Shown here: one piece after another, positions 16,399 through 25,763 of the stretch
Position numbering within the stretch: the first letter of the stretch is position 1
How the letters are laid out: every line of letters begins with the position of its first letter
Source: an uncultured Alistipes sp.
GTDB lineage: Bacteria > Bacteroidota > Bacteroidia > Bacteroidales > Rikenellaceae
Direction of reading: 5' to 3'
NCBI GenBank assembly: GCA_944326035.1
Contig: CALVCS010000011.1
Coordinates: forward strand, 368,062 to 432,061
DNA length: 64,000 nt
The notes under the pieces: generated by a model
The model's input: the letters and a program-made list of their open reading frames with translations, nothing else
Databases searched by the model: none
Told to the model about the DNA's origin: nothing
Translations under genes and position numbers: made by a program

Positions 16399-19300
16399 GC
16401 GGTTTTGATTTTGCGGTTCACAATCAGGTAGACGATCGGAATGATGAATCCGTTGAGCAGGGTCGAACTCAGTAAGCCCCCTAAGATGACTTTCGCCAGC
16501 GGACTTTGGATTTCGTTGCCGGGAAGGTCACCGCCTAAAGCGAGCGGGATCAGGGCTAAGGCCGAGGTCAGGGCCGTCATCAAGATGGGATTCAACCGGT
16601 CGAGCGACCCTTGAATGACGCTGTCGTGCAGAGAAAGGCCTTCGCCCCGGAGGTGGTTGTAGTGCGAAATGAGCAGGATACCGTTACGGGTGGCGATACC
16701 GAAGAGAGAAATGAATCCGATGATGGCCGGGATACTTAATTCGCCCGAGGTGATCCACAGACTCAGCACCCCACCGATCAGGGCCAACGGCAGGTTGAGC
16801 ATGATCACACCGGAGATAGTCATACTGCGGAATTCCTGGAACAGCAGCAGGTAGATAATCAGCAACGATACGATCGAACACAACAGCAGGATACGAGAGG
16901 CATTGGCTTCACTTTCGAACTGTCCGCCGTATTCGATGTGGTAATTTTCCGGCAAGACGATCTGTTCGTTGATGATACGCTGGATGTCGTTGACGACGCC
17001 CCGCAGGTCGCGGTCCGACACATTGGCGGAAATGACGATCTTGCGCTGGGCGTTTTCGCGGCTGATGGTGTTGGGACCCGACGTAGAGACGATATCGGCT
17101 ACATAGTTCAGCGGAACTTTCCCGTAAGCGCCTTCGATACACAGGTTGCCGATGGCTTCCATTTCGTTGCGATCGCGATCGGCGACCTTGATGGTGACGT
17201 CGAACGAACGTCCCTGGTCATACACCTGAGAGACCACCCGACCCGCCAGCGCCACTTCGACGAATTCGGAGAACTGAGGTAAGGTAATGCCGTAACGTGC
17301 CAACATCTCGCGGCGAGGACGGATCTGTAATTGGGGACGTTCGATCTGTTGTTCGACATTCAGGTCGGCGATCCCCTCTACGTCGGCGATGGCATTGCGG
17401 ATCTGGGTGCCGAGGCTGAACATCTGGTTCAGATCGGTCCCGAACAGTTTGATCGCAATGTTGGCCTGTGTGCCTGAAAGCATGGCGTCGATGCGGTGTG
17501 AGATGGGTTGACCCAGTTCGATGTTGACGCCGGGCAGAACGCTCAATTTCTGGCGAACATCGGCCATGAATTCGCTGCGGGAGCGTTTATCGAGCAGGAA
17601 TGGGGCTTCGATTTCGGAGACATTGACGCCCAGTGCGTGTTCGTCCAGTTCGGCACGACCGGTTTTGCGGGCGACGGTCTGGATTTCGGGAATGGACATC
17701 AGAATCCGTTCGGCGCTTTGTCCGATGCGGTTCGATTCTTCGAGGGTCACGCCCGGCATGGTGGCCACATTGATCGTTAGAGATCCTTCATTAAAGGAGG
17801 GCAGGAAACTACGGCCCAGCCCCAGGAAGATCCCCAGCGAGACAACGAATAAGGCGAACGTTCCTCCCAGCACGAGGCGTTTATGACGCAGCACCCATTC
17901 CAAGGCGGGTTTGTAAATTCCCTTGAGCCAGCGGGACAGAAAAGGTTCCTTTTCGCTGTGTTGGAGGGTTTTGTCGCCGGTCAGCAAGTAGCTGCACAAG
18001 ACGGGCGTCAGCGTCACGGCTACGATCATCGAGGCGAACAGGGCGACGATGAACGAGATGCCCAACGGACGGAGCATGCGGCCTTCCATACCACTCAGGA
18101 AGAACAGCGGAATGAAGGCGACGATCGTGATGAAGGTGGCGTTGACCACCGAACTGCGGATTTCGGTCGAAGCTTCATAGACGACTTTCAGAGTCGGTAG
18201 ACGTTCGGCTTTCGGCCGGTGGAAGTTTTCTCGCAGGCGTTTAAAGACGTTTTCGACATCGATAATGGCGTCATCGACCAGTGATCCGATGGCAATGGCC
18301 ATCCCCCCCAGACTCATGGTGTTGATGGTCAGCCCCAAGGCTTCGAGCGCCAGGATGGCTACCAGTAGAGAGAGCGGTAACGCAATCAAGGAGATCAGGG
18401 TCGTACGCGCATTCATCAGGAAGAAGAACAGCACGATGACGACAAAAATGGCCCCTTCGAGCAGCGATTTTTGGATGTTGTCGATCGAATTCTCGATGAA
18501 GCGGGCCTGCCGGAAAGCGTCGGTCGAAATGTGAATATCGGCCGGAAGCTGAGCCTGCATATCGGCGATGGCTGCATCCAGTTTTTCGGTCAGTTCCAGC
18601 GAATTGGTATTCGGTTGTTTGGTAATGGTCAGGAAAACGGCCGGTTTACCCTTCTCTGATGCCACGCCGACTTTTGGGGTTTTGGCCCCGATACGAACGT
18701 CGGCGATATGTTCCAACAACACCGGATTGTTATCGACGGTTTTGACCACCGCTTTGGCGATCTCATCGGTCGACGTGGTCGATAACATCCCGCGGATGAT
18801 GTACTCGTTGCCGTATTGGTTCAGAACGCCCCCGTTGGCATTGCGGCTCAGGTTGTCGACGACGGCCAGCACCTCTTCGACCGACACCCCGTAATGTTTC
18901 ATCCGTTGGGGATCGAGCAGAATTTGGTACTCTTTAATGTCGCCGCCGATGACGGTTACTTGAGCGACTCCACCGGTCGACAGCAGACGTGGACGCAGGG
19001 TCCAGTCGGCCAGGGTGCGCAGTTCCTGCATCGAGGTGGTGTCGGCGGTCAGGCCTACGATCATCAGTTCACCCAAGATCGAGGATTGCGGTCCCAGGAC
19101 CGGAGTGCCGACGTTGTCGGGCAGGGTTTCGCCCAGGGTGCTCAGTTTTTCGGAGACGATCTGTCGGGCACGATAGATGTCGGTGCCCCAATCGAATTCC
19201 ACCCAGACGATCGAAAAACCGGTCGTCGAACTCGAACGTACCCGACGAACATCGGTGGCGCCATTGACGGCCGTTTCGATCGGGAAGGTCACGGTGCGTT

Positions 19301-19484
19301 CCACCTCTTCGGGAGCCATCCCCGGGGCTTCGGTCATGACGACGACGGTCGGGGCGTTCAGGTCGGGAAAAACGTCGACCTCCATGCGGTTGGCGGTGTA
19401 GAGACCGACACCGGTCACCAAAGCCGCCACGATCATTACCAACAGACGGTTGTGTAATGAGTAGTTGATGATTTTATTGAGCAT
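16395..19484 (-). CDS. Heavy-metal efflux RND pump (CusA/CzcA family)
   Basis: A 1029-residue proton-driven inner membrane pump of the HME-RND type, normal in length. It starts with the first membrane helix, then the porter-domain signature VDVFPDLNAPTVVVMTEAPG. The membrane helix 4 motif GGMAIAIGSLVDDAIIDVEN carries two adjacent acidic residues, the proton-relay site of this family. The second half repeats the fold (helices near ILLLCSIVSLLIIYLLLFQE and ILGGLLSSTLLNGFIIPIVY). It lies 12 bases after the adaptor gene and overlaps the channel gene by four bases. The metal is not certain. The His-rich partners would suit Zn, Co, Ni or Cu. Confidence 0.95.
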   Translation of the reverse strand: MLNKIINYSLHNRLLVMIVAALVTGVGLYTANRMEVDVFPDLNAPTVVVMTEAPGMAPEEVERTVTFPIETAVNGATDVRRVRSSSTTGFSIVWVEFDWGTDIYRARQIVSEKLSTLGETLPDNVGTPVLGPQSSILGELMIVGLTADTTSMQELRTLADWTLRPRLLSTGGVAQVTVIGGDIKEYQILLDPQRMKHYGVSVEEVLAVVDNLSRNANGGVLNQYGNEYIIRGMLSTTSTDEIAKAVVKTVDNNPVLLEHIADVRIGAKTPKVGVASEKGKPAVFLTITKQPNTNSLELTEKLDAAIADMQAQLPADIHISTDAFRQARFIENSIDNIQKSLLEGAIFVVIVLFFFLMNARTTLISLIALPLSLLVAILALEALGLTINTMSLGGMAIAIGSLVDDAIIDVENVFKRLRENFHRPKAERLPTLKVVYEASTEIRSSVVNATFITIVAFIPLFFLSGMEGRMLRPLGISFIVALFASMIVAVTLTPVLCSYLLTGDKTLQHSEKEPFLSRWLKGIYKPALEWVLRHKRLVLGGTFALFVVSLGIFLGLGRSFLPSFNEGSLTINVATMPGVTLEESNRIGQSAERILMSIPEIQTVARKTGRAELDEHALGVNVSEIEAPFLLDKRSRSEFMADVRQKLSVLPGVNIELGQPISHRIDAMLSGTQANIAIKLFGTDLNQMFSLGTQIRNAIADVEGIADLNVEQQIERPQLQIRPRREMLARYGITLPQFSEFVEVALAGRVVSQVYDQGRSFDVTIKVADRDRNEMEAIGNLCIEGAYGKVPLNYVADIVSTSGPNTISRENAQRKIVISANVSDRDLRGVVNDIQRIINEQIVLPENYHIEYGGQFESEANASRILLLCSIVSLLIIYLLLFQEFRSMTISGVIMLNLPLALIGGVLSLWITSGELSIPAIIGFISLFGIATRNGILLISHYNHLRGEGLSLHDSVIQGSLDRLNPILMTALTSALALIPLALGGDLPGNEIQSPLAKVILGGLLSSTLLNGFIIPIVYLIVNRKIKTA

Positions 19485-19496
19485 GGCGCGGGCGGA

Positions 19497-20729
19497 TTAA
19501 TGGGTGTGACCATGAGGAATCGCTCCCGAGAACGAGGCCATTTTGACCAGCGTGGCGCCATGGCTGACGATAATATCGCCCGCCTTCAGCCCCGACAGAA
19601 TCTGTACCTTTTGTCCGTCGTTGGGGCCCAATGTCACTTGTTGCCGGCGGTATCCTTCGGCATCCAGCTGTACATAGACGAAATAGTTGCCCTGGTCTTC
19701 GGTGAGGGCCGAAACCGGTACCGTCAGAACATCGGACATCGGGGCAGCGATCAGGTAAATTTCGACGAACGATCCTGGCAGCATGTTGCCGCGGTTGTCG
19801 AATTCGAAGGTTACGGGCAGATAGGCCGACCGTCCATCCGACGCTTTCCCGATCGACAGCAGGCGTCCGTTCAGCTCAGCGAGTGTATAGAGTTGTCCGT
19901 CATAGGGGGTTAGAAAATGGGCGCTGCGGATCGTGGACAACAAGTGGTGGTAGCGTTGTGAAACTTCGGCTTGTAGCACCAGACGCCGGTTTTGCGAGAC
20001 AACGGCCAGGGGTTGTCCGACGTCTACGTATTGCCCTTCGGCGACGTTCAGGCTTTTAATGAATCCGCTCAGCGGAGATTTGATGGCAGTTCCTTGTTGG
20101 GAGATCTTGTCACCGAGCGCTCGGCGGGCGGCCGAAGCGGTTTCATAAGCGGTTTTGGCGGCTTCGAATTCGGCTTGCGAGATGATACGGTCACCGATCA
20201 GTTTCTGGGCCCGTTCGTAGTTGGCCTTGGCTTGCTGATAGGTGGCTTCGGTGCGGGTAGCGTAATCGCCTTCGGCGATCTCTTTCGAGGAGACATAAAA
20301 GAGCGTTTCTCCCTGAGACACCGAGGCCCCCGGAACCAGTTTTTTGGCCGGTAAGCTGATGATGCCGCTGAAAGAGGCCACTACGGTTGCTTCATCCCCT
20401 TGGGCCGTCAGAATCTGCCCGCTGGCGGGGATAATGCCGTGGAAGGTTGTGGGTTTTACGGTATCCAGCGCAAAATCGGTCGAGGCTGCCGCTTGTGCTT
20501 GGGTGAAGATGATCTCGCCGCTGTGAGCACCGGATTCATGCGCGTGGGCAGCGTGATCTTCGCCGGTTTCGGCGTCGTGGTTATGGTTTTCTGCTTCGTG
20601 ATCGTGCAGATCGTGATCATGTGCTTCGTGGGTCTCTGTATCGTGTCCAGCGTGGGTTTCCTGGGTGCGGTTCCCGCATGAAAGCAGCAGACCGGTCGAT
20701 AAAATAGCGATAAAAAGAATGTTTTTCAT
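19497..20729 (-). CDS. RND adaptor lipoprotein with His-rich N-terminus (CusB/CzcB family)
   Basis: A 410-residue periplasmic adaptor anchored by lipid (signal ending LLLSCGNR, Cys18). Residues about 24-70 are packed with His, Asp and Glu (for example HAGHDTETHEAHDHDLHD), and the protein ends HGHTH, which suggests metal binding at both ends. The core has the usual lipoyl halves around a helical hairpin (GIIPASGQILTAQGDEATVV, KSLNVAEGQYVDVGQPLAVV) and beta-barrel and membrane-proximal domains. It is the second gene of the efflux operon, after the small His-rich gene and before the pump. The His-rich region could collect periplasmic metal or sense it; that is inferred from composition. Confidence 0.93.
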   Translation of the reverse strand: MKNILFIAILSTGLLLSCGNRTQETHAGHDTETHEAHDHDLHDHEAENHNHDAETGEDHAAHAHESGAHSGEIIFTQAQAAASTDFALDTVKPTTFHGIIPASGQILTAQGDEATVVASFSGIISLPAKKLVPGASVSQGETLFYVSSKEIAEGDYATRTEATYQQAKANYERAQKLIGDRIISQAEFEAAKTAYETASAARRALGDKISQQGTAIKSPLSGFIKSLNVAEGQYVDVGQPLAVVSQNRRLVLQAEVSQRYHHLLSTIRSAHFLTPYDGQLYTLAELNGRLLSIGKASDGRSAYLPVTFEFDNRGNMLPGSFVEIYLIAAPMSDVLTVPVSALTEDQGNYFVYVQLDAEGYRRQQVTLGPNDGQKVQILSGLKAGDIIVSHGATLVKMASFSGAIPHGHTH

Positions 20730-20760
20730 TGCTTAAGAATAAAGGGTCCATACAGAATAG

Positions 20761-20784
20761 GCTCGATTCGCTGTGGAATCGAGC
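20761..20784 (-). other. 9-bp hairpin inside the metal efflux operon
   Basis: GCTCGATTC (20761-20769) pairs with GAATCGAGC (20776-20784) between the small His-rich gene and the adaptor gene. There is no T-run, so it is more likely an RNA processing or stability element than a full terminator. Confidence 0.4.
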
Positions 20785-20811
20785 GGGGTCCGGTTGTGAG
20801 CGGAACCGAAA

Positions 20812-21276
20812 TTAAGCAATGATAAAAGGCGGAGCCCTCAGCGCAAGGGATTCTTCTCCCTGCCAAATGGGCAGGCGTTCGGCGGAGGGAATGCCATAGA
20901 GGGTGAGGAGTTCCGTTTGATAAGAAACGGGAATCGAACGATCGAACAGCTCGATCGGCAAGCAAAGCGGCCACTCCTGCAGCGGACCCGCTTCATCGCC
21001 TGGATGTAGAGGTAACAGATGTTCTTCCCGCGCCGAGATGACAAACAGTTGACGTAGATCGCAATCGGCATCCGACTCTGATGAGTGATGGTGACGATGG
21101 GCGATGCGCTCCCACTCTCCTTGCAGCGTGTTCTCTTGGCAATCTTGGCAGGTTTCGCAGCGTTCCACCACGCCAAAATGGATGATGTCTCCGTGGTGAT
21201 GATGCGGCAAGACGGACAGCACCAGCATCAGCACGCTGGAAAATAACACGAGAATATGGGCTGCAATCTTTTTCAT
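20812..21276 (-). CDS. Small His/Cys-rich exported protein (DUF6769-like), first gene of the metal efflux operon
   Basis: A 154-residue protein with a hydrophobic N-terminal segment (ILVLFSSVLMLVLSVLP) followed directly by HHHHGD. Then come CETCQDCQENT and AHRHHH, so the N-terminal third holds many possible metal ligands. The rest is ordinary and unassigned. Similar short proteins starting with LPHHHH are often found next to Cus-type RND genes in Bacteroides, where I recall them as DUF6769. The gene lies 82 bases before the adaptor gene. A role in periplasmic metal binding or sensing is an inference from composition and context. Confidence 0.75.
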   Translation of the reverse strand: MKKIAAHILVLFSSVLMLVLSVLPHHHHGDIIHFGVVERCETCQDCQENTLQGEWERIAHRHHHSSESDADCDLRQLFVISAREEHLLPLHPGDEAGPLQEWPLCLPIELFDRSIPVSYQTELLTLYGIPSAERLPIWQGEESLALRAPPFIIA

Positions 21277-21308
21277 AAAGAGAACATATCCTCTTTGAAG
21301 ACGATCCC

Positions 21309-22559
21309 TTAGGCTGCGATCGTATTTTGGGAGGCCTCTTTTTTCTTCATGTTGCGGTAAATCTTGTCCATGATCAGGGCGATGGCTCCTCCTCCGGTAA
21401 CGTTTCCGGCCGTTCCGAAGCTATCCATGGCGATATAGAGGGCGATCATCAATCCTTGCAGGTCGTTGTCGAAGCCCAAGATCGAGGCCAGCAACCCTAA
21501 TGCAGCCATGATGGCACCTCCCGGAACCCCAGGGGCGGCGACCATAGCGATCCCCAGCATCAGGATAAACCCGGTGTACAATTCGAAGGTGATGGGCAAC
21601 GTATCCGGAGTAATCCACATGATGGCCAGCGCACAAGCCACGATTTTCAAAATACTTCCCGAAAGGTGGATCGTGGCGCAAAGCGGTACGACGAACCCGG
21701 CCAGATCGGGATTGACCCCCATTTTGATGGTTTGAGCCAATGAAACCGGAATGGTGGCTGCCGACGATTGCGTTCCCAGGGCGGTCATATAGGCCGGTAA
21801 CATGGTCTTCAGCATTTTGAGCGGGTTACGTTTCGAAACGATCCCGGCAACGGCGTATTGGAACAGCAGCAGCAAAATGTGCATGATGAAGATCAGTACG
21901 ATCACTTTCATAAACAGCGCCATGATGCTGGCGGCTTGACCTTCGGCTCCCATTTTGAGGAAAATCCCGAAAATATAGAGTGGCAGGATAGGAATAATCA
22001 CCTTGGCAATCAACATATTGACCACTTCTCCGAATTCGTTCAATACATCTTTAAAGGCGCGACCCGGCAGTGCAGCCAATCCCAAACCCAGAATGAACGA
22101 GAGAATCAGGGCCGATACGACATCCATCAGAGGGGGCATGGCGATGGTAAAGAAGGGTTCGATCACTTTTCCGGTCAAGTCGAGTTGTCCGGCAGCCGTA
22201 GAGGTGGCGGCGGCAGCGGCCCCTCCGACCACATGAGGGCCCCCGTCAGGCAACAGGAACGGGAAGGTGAGCATACATCCGAAATAGGAGAAGTAACCGG
22301 CGATAATGGTCGACACATAGGCGATCAGGGCCGTAATTCCCAGCAATTTGCCGGCTCCGCTTCCCAGGTCGGCGATCCCCGGAGCCACCAGACCGAGAAT
22401 GATCAGCGGAATGGCAAACCCCAAAAAATTACTGAAAATAGCGTTGATGGTTACGAAAATACGCACAAATCCTTCCGGCATGAATAGCGAGCACACTAAA
22501 CCGAGGATGATGGCGATAACGATTTTGAGTAGGAGTCCGACTTTGATGGGTTTTTTCAT
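21309..22559 (-). CDS. Dicarboxylate/amino acid:cation symporter (DAACS family)
   Basis: A 416-residue inner membrane symporter of the glutamate/aspartate/C4-dicarboxylate group with about eight membrane helices and two hairpins. The Ser-rich hairpin is TQSSAATIPVSLAQTIKMG, and the later conserved section is MVAAPGVPGGAIMAALGLLA. The family moves acidic amino acids, serine/threonine or dicarboxylates with Na+ or H+. The exact substrate cannot be read here. Only 32 bases separate it from the small His-rich gene downstream and no terminator is seen, so read-through into the metal operon is possible. The ATG at 22559 gives a normal N-terminus (MKKPIKVGLLLK). Confidence 0.92.
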   Translation of the reverse strand: MKKPIKVGLLLKIVIAIILGLVCSLFMPEGFVRIFVTINAIFSNFLGFAIPLIILGLVAPGIADLGSGAGKLLGITALIAYVSTIIAGYFSYFGCMLTFPFLLPDGGPHVVGGAAAAATSTAAGQLDLTGKVIEPFFTIAMPPLMDVVSALILSFILGLGLAALPGRAFKDVLNEFGEVVNMLIAKVIIPILPLYIFGIFLKMGAEGQAASIMALFMKVIVLIFIMHILLLLFQYAVAGIVSKRNPLKMLKTMLPAYMTALGTQSSAATIPVSLAQTIKMGVNPDLAGFVVPLCATIHLSGSILKIVACALAIMWITPDTLPITFELYTGFILMLGIAMVAAPGVPGGAIMAALGLLASILGFDNDLQGLMIALYIAMDSFGTAGNVTGGGAIALIMDKIYRNMKKKEASQNTIAA

Positions 22560-22674
22560 GGAGCGTTGAGTTGAGAAGCGGTAGTTTTTCGTTTTTTCAA
22601 ATTCGACCGTAAATATAGCGGTTTTTTTGCCAAAAGCATTACCTTCGCTCTGTTAACCGAAGGAATTTAACATC

Positions 22675-22992
22675 ATGGCTTGGTTTTATTTGATTTTAGG
22701 CGGTCTGTTCGAAATGGGCTGGGCGCTGGGACTCAAATTCTCCCAAACAATGTCGGTCAAACTCTGGGGAATCTTGTTCGCCATTGTGTCGATGTGTCTC
22801 AGTGTCTTTTTGCTCTATTTGGCCCAGCGACAGATCGCTATCGGTACCGCTTATGTGGTATGGACCGGGATCGGAGCCGTAGGAACCTTGATTGCCGGCA
22901 TTTTGCTGTTTGGCGATTCGGCCAGCTTCTGGCGGCTGTTTTCGGCAGCGCTTATTATTGCTGGGGTGATCGGGCTTCGGTTGGCGTCGTAA
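22675..22992 (+). CDS. SMR family exporter, Gdx/SugE type (probable guanidinium exporter)
   Basis: A 105-residue four-helix inner membrane protein of the small multidrug resistance family, exactly the usual length. The essential Glu in helix 1 is present (GGLFEMGWALGLKFS). The helix 3 motif GTAYVVWTGIGAVGTLIAG is typical of the Gdx/SugE branch, whose members export guanidinium with proton antiport. The 3' end overlaps the 3' end of the opposing metallophosphoesterase gene by 38 bases. I looked for a guanidine riboswitch in the 115 bases upstream and saw no convincing one. Family assignment is firm; the substrate is from subfamily knowledge. Confidence 0.92.
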   Translation: MAWFYLILGGLFEMGWALGLKFSQTMSVKLWGILFAIVSMCLSVFLLYLAQRQIAIGTAYVVWTGIGAVGTLIAGILLFGDSASFWRLFSAALIIAGVIGLRLAS

Positions 22993-24208
22993 GGCGCTGG
23001 GTGCTTCTGAGCGTGAATAGCGTGATTTCAGGTCGGGTGCCGATGCGCATGGGGAACATGACATAGCCGATGCCGTCGTTCACATATAAATATTTTTCCC
23101 CCTCTTTATAGAGCCCGCTCCAGCGGTCGTACATCCATCGGGCCGGAGACCAGCCTCGTCGGCCATAGGGCCATTTTATCTGCATGGCATGGACATGTCC
23201 GGAGAGGGTTAGGTCGGCTGGCGTTTGGGTGCGGATCTCGTCCCAGTTTTGAGGTGTATGGGAGATCATAAGATTGAACAGCGAATCGGGAACGGCTCGA
23301 TAGGTCGCGGGCAGGTCGCATCCCCCCAGCCCACTGTCGTGGCCGTTATGATGACCGTCTCGGGGATATTTGACTCCGGAAACCGAGATGCTGTCCGTTC
23401 CGCGGTGGAGGTAGATCGTTTCGTTTTGCAGCAAACGCCAACCCATGGCTTGCTGTTTCTCGATCAACAGCCGGACGCTTTTCTGTGGGGTGAATGTCGA
23501 ATCTTCACGCATATAGAAACCCAGGTCGTGATTGCCGAGCACGGAGACTACCCCATCTGTCGCCTTTAATCCGGAGAGGATGGTTTGATAGTGAGGGGTG
23601 AGCTCCCGGGCCGACAGATTGACCAGGTCTCCGCTGCTGACGATCAGATCGGGGTGTAAGGCGTTAATCTTCTGGACGATTCTTTCAATCAGGGTGTTTC
23701 GGCGGGCGTAATTGCCCAGATGAATATCGGAAATCTGTGCGATACGGTATCCGTCGAAAGCGGCCGGCAGTTTGTCGGATTGAATCTCTATTTCGGTGAC
23801 ACGGATACGGCTTCGCCCCTCGGTGGCGCCCCACAACATGATGACGACTAAGCATCCGGCAGCGATGATGCCAACGAGGGAGAGACCTTGCGGCTTTCGT
23901 CCTCGGAGTCGATCGATCAGTTGACCGACCGAGGCACACAGCAGATAGACGAGCTTCGGGAAAATCGATAGGAAAAACAGAAAAATCACCCACAGAATCA
24001 TCAATCCGTAGGGACTGTCCGGGGTATTGATGGCCTGTCGATAGAAAAGGAGGGCAAGTACGATCAGAACGTCCAATGCGAGGGCTTGTCCCAGATAGAG
24101 TTTGTAGATCCAGGGGGTACTCGGGAAACGTCTCTTCAGGTGGCGATACATCCATCCGTCGAGACTCAGGGCGAGCAAGGCCAATATCCCGATGAAATAT
24201 TTAATCAT
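22955..24208 (-). CDS. Membrane-anchored metallophosphoesterase (YkuE/YaeI-like)
   Basis: A 417-residue protein with about four membrane helices in the first 150 residues and a calcineurin-like phosphoesterase domain after them. All metal-binding motifs are present: ISDIHLGN, VSSGDLVN, VLGNHDLG, MISHTPQNW and LSGHVHAMQ. The family cleaves phosphate esters or lipid-linked diphosphates at the membrane surface. The start at ATG 24208 fits the -7 element at 24236-24243 better than the in-frame start ten codons upstream. Its last codons run into the convergent SMR gene. The substrate is unknown. Confidence 0.9.
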   Translation of the reverse strand: MIKYFIGILALLALSLDGWMYRHLKRRFPSTPWIYKLYLGQALALDVLIVLALLFYRQAINTPDSPYGLMILWVIFLFFLSIFPKLVYLLCASVGQLIDRLRGRKPQGLSLVGIIAAGCLVVIMLWGATEGRSRIRVTEIEIQSDKLPAAFDGYRIAQISDIHLGNYARRNTLIERIVQKINALHPDLIVSSGDLVNLSARELTPHYQTILSGLKATDGVVSVLGNHDLGFYMREDSTFTPQKSVRLLIEKQQAMGWRLLQNETIYLHRGTDSISVSGVKYPRDGHHNGHDSGLGGCDLPATYRAVPDSLFNLMISHTPQNWDEIRTQTPADLTLSGHVHAMQIKWPYGRRGWSPARWMYDRWSGLYKEGEKYLYVNDGIGYVMFPMRIGTRPEITLFTLRSTQRLTTPTEARSPQQ

Positions 24209-24235
24209 ACTCTGTATTCGAAAAATGCGTTTCGG

Positions 24236-24243
24236 CAAAGCTA
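24236..24243 (-). promoter_or_regulatory. -7 element TAGCTTTG for the metallophosphoesterase gene
   Basis: CAAAGCTA on the plus strand reads TAGCTTTG on the minus strand, 28 bases before the ATG at 24208. The in-frame start at 24238 would lie within or before this promoter, so it is unlikely. Confidence 0.6.
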
Positions 24244-24373
24244 CAAAAAATAGTTCGTTTGCGCATTTGTACGGCCAAGGGACTACGTATAAAATCGTAT
24301 TTTACAGGGGGAAGCTGGGTTCCCTGCTCGCTTTTCACTATTTTCGTCTCGCATTAAAATTTCCGCCTGTCTT

Positions 24374-25606
24374 ATGTCGAATACCTTTTTACGTCAGTTT
24401 AAAAACGAAGATTGGATCGCTACGATCATGGGCTTGCTCTTGATGGGAGCGATTATTGCCTTTCCGACGCTGATCCCCTCCTTCCCCAAAACATTGACTG
24501 GAGTCGATGCTTGGTTGAAAATCGGGGGAATGTTTCTGATCGCATTGTTGTTTGCCGGCGTGGGCCTTCGATGGCTCGGGGAACGTTTGAAAGGATTTAT
24601 ACCCGCTTTCATCGGGATTTTCCTGATCGCCGCCTTGTCGATGTATGTGTGTGGTCTCGGGTTCGTGAAAAAAATCGGTTTTGAATCGGTCTTTTTTTCC
24701 GTGGCGCTCGGGTTGTTGATCCGCAATACGATCGGCTTGCCGAAATGGTTGACACCAGCCGTCCGCAGCGAGTATTATATCAAAATCGGGCTAGTATTGC
24801 TGGGAACCTCTGTGCTGTTTGGCGAGATTCTCGAAGCCGGATTCTGGGGCATTGTGCAGAGTTTGGTCGTGGTTTTCAGTGTCTGGTATTTTACCTTTTG
24901 GCTCGCCGGAAAGATGAATGTCGACAAAGAGATGGGGGTGATGTTGGCGAGTGCCGTCTCTATCTGTGGGGTATCGGCGGCCATTGCCACCTGTGGAGCC
25001 ATCAAAGGGGACAGCAAAAAACTGTCGTTCGTCGTGTCGTTGGTGTTGGTCGTGGCCATACCCATGATGTATTTGATGCCGTTGTTGGCACGCTGGTTGG
25101 GCCTCTCCCAAGAAGTGGCCGGGGCCTGGATGGGTGGAACGATCGATACGACCGGAGCGGTTGTCGCTTCGGGTAAATTCTTAGGGGAAGTAGCCGAAAC
25201 GTATAGCGTGATTATCAAGTCGTCTCAAAATGTATTGTTGGGTGTGGCTGCCTTCGTCATCTCGATCTATTGGTCGTTGCGAGGAACGAACCAGGCGGAA
25301 CGTCCGACGCCCCGTGTCTTGTGGGACCGTTTCCCGAAATTTGTGGTCGGCTTTGTGTTGGCTTCCTTGATTTTCAGCTTTTTGCTCACTCCTGAACAGG
25401 CGAAAAGTTTGGGCTCCCTGGCGAAAGGAATGCGGGAGGTGATGTTTTCGCTCGCCTTTGTCTGCATTGGGCTGGAAACCGATTTCCGGTTCCTCTTTAA
25501 AGCCGAAAATAGACGATATATCACCACCTTCCTGGTTGCTCAGGGATTTAATATTGTGGTGACTTTGGTGATGGCGTCGCTGTTGTTCGGATGGTTGGCC
25601 GCTTAG
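24374..25606 (+). CDS. YeiH-like membrane transporter (UPF0324 / Cons_hypoth698)
   Basis: A 410-residue inner membrane protein with about ten to eleven hydrophobic helices. Conserved family sections are VSICGVSAAIATCGAIKGD and AGAWMGGTIDTTGAVVASG. Members are annotated as putative sulfate exporters and are sometimes linked to sulfonate or taurine metabolism; the true substrate is not established to my knowledge. It is a single gene with a perfect terminator behind it. Another sulfur-type candidate transporter (TauE/SafE) is about 4.4 kb away, but nothing ties the two together directly. The start at ATG 24374 is well supported by the N-terminal helix position. Confidence 0.88.
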   Translation: MSNTFLRQFKNEDWIATIMGLLLMGAIIAFPTLIPSFPKTLTGVDAWLKIGGMFLIALLFAGVGLRWLGERLKGFIPAFIGIFLIAALSMYVCGLGFVKKIGFESVFFSVALGLLIRNTIGLPKWLTPAVRSEYYIKIGLVLLGTSVLFGEILEAGFWGIVQSLVVVFSVWYFTFWLAGKMNVDKEMGVMLASAVSICGVSAAIATCGAIKGDSKKLSFVVSLVLVVAIPMMYLMPLLARWLGLSQEVAGAWMGGTIDTTGAVVASGKFLGEVAETYSVIIKSSQNVLLGVAAFVISIYWSLRGTNQAERPTPRVLWDRFPKFVVGFVLASLIFSFLLTPEQAKSLGSLAKGMREVMFSLAFVCIGLETDFRFLFKAENRRYITTFLVAQGFNIVVTLVMASLLFGWLAA

Positions 25607-25623
25607 ACAGATAAAACGTACCG

Positions 25624-25661
25624 GAATGAACGGGCGCTCCGAATGGAGCGCCCGTTCATTC
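25624..25661. terminator. Perfect 17-bp hairpin after the YeiH-like gene
   Basis: GAATGAACGGGCGCTCC (25624-25640) pairs perfectly with 25645-25661 around a four-base GAAT loop. There is no long T-run. It may serve both the plus-strand gene and the minus-strand glycosidase-like gene. Confidence 0.7.
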
Positions 25662-25763
25662 TTGAAAAGACAAAACCATGCAGGGTGGAGTTGCAGAACG
25701 CCCCTGAAAGGATCTGAAAGACAGACGGAATAGTTAGAATAGGGAAAGAGGTCGAGACGGTTA

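Noticed and set aside
22626..22647. Possible promoter TTTG plus TACCTTCG before the SMR gene
   Set aside because: The -7 match has an error and the spacing to TTTG is only ten bases, too short for the Bacteroidetes promoter.
22560..22674. Possible guanidine riboswitch before the Gdx-like SMR gene
   Set aside because: The paired ACGR-type loops or long conserved stems of known guanidine riboswitches are not visible in the 115 bases.
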